Positions 5,876 through 7,529 of a stretch of DNA of 7,529 bases are shown here, in pieces. The stretch is from contig NVUS02000222.1 in the NCBI GenBank assembly GCA_002402005.2, positions 1 to 7,529 of the forward strand. The letters run 5' to 3'. This stretch comes from OCS116 cluster bacterium (lineage in GTDB: Bacteria; Pseudomonadota; Alphaproteobacteria; Rhizobiales; OSC116). A program made the translations under genes and the position numbers. The notes beneath the pieces are model-generated. The model saw only the letters and a program-made list of their open reading frames with translations, ran no database searches and was not told where the DNA came from. Each line of letters begins with the position of its first letter. The stretch's first letter is position 1.

Positions 5876-5928
5876 TTTTTGCCTACTTAGCGCGTTTTAT
5901 TGCCGTGTTGAGTGACTAAATATTGAGA

Positions 5929-7305
5929 TTAGAAGAAATCTATACTCACTCTAAATAATTGTTCGACCTGCTTAACGGCGCTGGCGGTGGCAAAAACCAC
6001 AACCCGATCACCGGCATTGATGACTAAATCACCATTGGGCATAACAATTTCATCGCCGCGCACAATGGCTCCAATGCGCACGCCATCGGGCAGATCTACA
6101 TCACGCAAGGGTTTTTTGACCAAAGGAGAGGTTTGCAGTGCTTCGGCTTCAATCACCTCGCCCATACCGTTTAAAATAGAATGCACTCCACGAATCCGCC
6201 CGCGACGAACATATTGCAATATGCGTGATACCGTGGTGGATTTGGGGTTGATGTAAGCGTCTATACCGAGTGCGGGGATGAGCGATGTATATTTATCGGA
6301 ACTTAGCAAGCAAGCGGTTGTGCCGGCACCTTCTTTTTTGGCCATCACCGAGGCCAACATATTGACTTGGTCATTATTGGTGAGCGCTACAAATGTACCA
6401 GCGTGCAACACGCCAGCTTCGCGCAATATATCGGCTTCGAGTGCGCTGCCGTGCAATACCAAAGTGTTATTCAACTCATCAGCAATGTCTTCCGCACGTT
6501 TGTGGTCATTTTCAATGATTTTTACTTTGACCCCACGGCCGAGGCTTTCGAGCCGTTTTGCGACATAAAGGCCGATATTGCCGCCGCCGGCAATCACCAC
6601 ATGATTGGTTTGTTCGGCACGTTTGCCAAATATACCCAATAAGCGCGACACTTGCTTATAATCGGCAATTAGATAGACATTGTCGCCAACCAGCAAGCTT
6701 TCTTGGCTATTGGCGACAATCAATTCGCCATCGCGTTCGATGGCGACAATGACAGAAAATAGATCTGGAAATAACTCGGTTAACTGCTTAATGGGCGTGT
6801 CAAGGATCGGGCAATCTTCATCGCAATTGATGCCAACAAGGGCAATTTGATTGCCAACAAAGCCGACCATTTCAAACGCACCGGGCAGAGCCAAACGGGT
6901 CACCACTGTTTCGCCGACTTCAATTTCGGGCGAAATAATCACATCAATTGGCGAATGATCGCGGGAGAATAGATCGCCCCATTGCTTGTCTAAATAAGCT
7001 TGGGAGCGAATGCGTGCCACTTTGGTTGGCACGTTGAAAATACTATGCGCCACTTGGCAAGCGGCCATATTGACTTCGTCATATAGAGTCACACCGATGA
7101 TCATATCGGCATTGTCGCAACCCGCCTGTTTGAGAACATCGGGATGGGCACCATGGCCAATCACCGTTTGCACGTCCAATTGATCGGATATAGCTTTGAC
7201 CAGATCGGGGTTTCGATCTATCACCGTCACATCGTTTTGTTCGCGTGATAGCACTTCAGCGATACCAAAACCCACTTGCCCTGCACCACAGATGACAATT
7301 TTCAT
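5929..7305 (-). CDS. trkA: Trk potassium uptake system regulatory subunit TrkA (two RCK domains)
   Basis: TrkA is the cytoplasmic, nucleotide-binding ring that opens and closes TrkH. From the chosen start it has 458 residues, the same length as the E. coli protein. It is a tandem of two RCK units. The first Rossmann fold has GAGQVG (7-12) and the acidic strand end VTVID (26-30); an RCK-C part covers about 140-225. The second has GGGNIG (240-245) and Glu265, with its RCK-C domain from about 375 to the end. Both nucleotide sites look intact. A GTG ten codons upstream (7333-7335) is possible but rejected: the family starts MKIVICGAGQ, TAGGG lies six bases before the ATG at 7303-7305, and the predicted -10 box (7340-7345) would put the transcript start at or after that GTG. 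It is the first gene of the minus-strand cluster within this window. In many alphaproteobacteria ntrY-ntrX precede trkA, but no such coding is seen here. Confidence 0.95.
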   Translation of the reverse strand: MKIVICGAGQVGFGIAEVLSREQNDVTVIDRNPDLVKAISDQLDVQTVIGHGAHPDVLKQAGCDNADMIIGVTLYDEVNMAACQVAHSIFNVPTKVARIRSQAYLDKQWGDLFSRDHSPIDVIISPEIEVGETVVTRLALPGAFEMVGFVGNQIALVGINCDEDCPILDTPIKQLTELFPDLFSVIVAIERDGELIVANSQESLLVGDNVYLIADYKQVSRLLGIFGKRAEQTNHVVIAGGGNIGLYVAKRLESLGRGVKVKIIENDHKRAEDIADELNNTLVLHGSALEADILREAGVLHAGTFVALTNNDQVNMLASVMAKKEGAGTTACLLSSDKYTSLIPALGIDAYINPKSTTVSRILQYVRRGRIRGVHSILNGMGEVIEAEALQTSPLVKKPLRDVDLPDGVRIGAIVRGDEIVMPNGDLVINAGDRVVVFATASAVKQVEQLFRVSIDFF

Positions 7306-7339
7306 ATAAAACCCTAATATCTTTTTAACCTGCACTTAT

Positions 7340-7366
7340 ATTATATAAGGTGTCGGTAAATGAAAA
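7340..7366 (-). promoter_or_regulatory. Candidate proximal promoter of the trkA cluster
   Basis: On the minus strand a perfect TATAAT (7345 down to 7340) lies about 34 bases before the trkA ATG. The best -35-like hexamer, TTTTCA (7366 down to 7361, 4 of 6), is only 15 bases away, shorter than ideal. The start of transcription would be near 7333, leaving a leader of about 28 bases that contains the ribosome-binding site. Confidence 0.45.
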
Positions 7367-7403
7367 GCCCAAAATGATCACCATAAAATTGTCTCAGTTT
7401 TAA

Positions 7404-7433
7404 ATTATGCTGCGCAATATAAACTGTTGTAAA
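7404..7433 (-). promoter_or_regulatory. Candidate distal promoter of the trkA cluster
   Basis: On the minus strand TTTACA (7433 down to 7428, 5 of 6 bases of the -35 consensus) is followed after 18 bases by CATAAT (7409 down to 7404, 5 of 6 of the -10 consensus). It would give a leader of about 92 bases for trkA. The region is AT-rich, so chance matches are easy; both promoters may be used or only one. Confidence 0.35.
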
Positions 7434-7529
7434 TATGATACACTGGTTTAAGGTTGCGATGTATAAACGATTCTAATGAGATATGAATTTTAAGATGAGC
7501 CCCAATATCGATAATATATATATTGACCC

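Larger units (their letters stand above)
7306..7529. other. AT-rich upstream region of trkA, no recognised gene
   Basis: These 224 bases hold the two promoter candidates above. On the minus strand one frame is open from the right edge to a stop at 7405-7407 (about 40 codons), but its translation resembles no family I know and has no NtrX-like end. On the plus strand an ATG at 7495 opens a frame to the edge (11 codons visible, beginning MSPNIDN) with only a weak ribosome-binding site. CAATAT (7503-7508) and ATATTG (7520-7525) form a weak AT-rich dyad. None of these is strong enough to call a gene. Confidence 0.5.

Noticed and set aside
7306..7335. GTG start for trkA ten codons upstream
   Set aside because: The added residues are not part of the family N-terminus, the ribosome-binding site favours the later ATG, and the predicted transcript start would exclude or barely include this GTG.
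7405..7529. Minus-strand open frame of about 40 codons running in from the right edge
   Set aside because: Its translation matches no family I recognise, including the NtrX C-terminus expected by synteny, and open frames of this length are common in AT-rich gaps.
1..7529. A new defence, mobile or otherwise undescribed multi-gene system
   Set aside because: All genes seen are core housekeeping or regulatory families in a familiar gene order, with no integrase, transposase, toxin-antitoxin pair, repeat array or composition break.

Overview
The window reads as ordinary core chromosome of a moderately AT-rich alphaproteobacterium. The lineage call rests on three things: LexA and Hfq match the alphaproteobacterial forms closely, trkA, dat (D-amino-acid transaminase), hfq and hflX occur in the gene order usual for that class, and GTTC-N7-GTTC-like SOS boxes lie in front of lexA. 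I cannot name a genus. There are no tRNA or rRNA genes, insertion sequences, phage genes or CRISPR arrays, and no gap longer than 300 bases lacks a gene.

Plus strand, 1-1267: the 3' end of trpC (tryptophan synthesis) enters from the left edge. A 115-base gap follows, holding a 14-base palindrome, a good sigma-70-type promoter (TTGTAA, 17 bases, TATAAA) and an inverted pair of degenerate alphaproteobacterial LexA boxes lying over that promoter. Then comes lexA, the self-cleaving SOS repressor, which should therefore repress itself.

Minus strand, 7305 down to 1271: a compact, probably co-transcribed cluster in transcription order trkA, trkH, dat, hfq, hflX and a small VOC-fold (glyoxalase-like) gene. 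TrkA and TrkH form a potassium uptake system, with TrkA the nucleotide-binding gating subunit and TrkH the membrane channel. dat encodes a D-amino-acid transaminase. Hfq is the RNA chaperone that pairs small RNAs with mRNAs, and HflX is a ribosome-associated GTPase. The VOC gene starts one base after the hflX stop. Spacings are 53 bases (trkA-trkH), 17 (trkH-dat), 148 (dat-hfq), 7 (hflX after hfq) and 1 (VOC after hflX), so the only place where an internal promoter is likely is in front of hfq. The VOC gene and lexA converge with only 3 bases between their stop codons.

Right edge, 7306-7529: upstream region of trkA with two candidate promoters; no recognisable gene is seen there.

I see no new multi-gene system. 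The points most worth a second look are the arrangement of the lexA operator, a 26-base perfect palindrome inside the start of the VOC gene, a TrkH whose third selectivity-filter segment has alanine where glycine is expected, and the tight lexA/VOC convergence without an obvious terminator.
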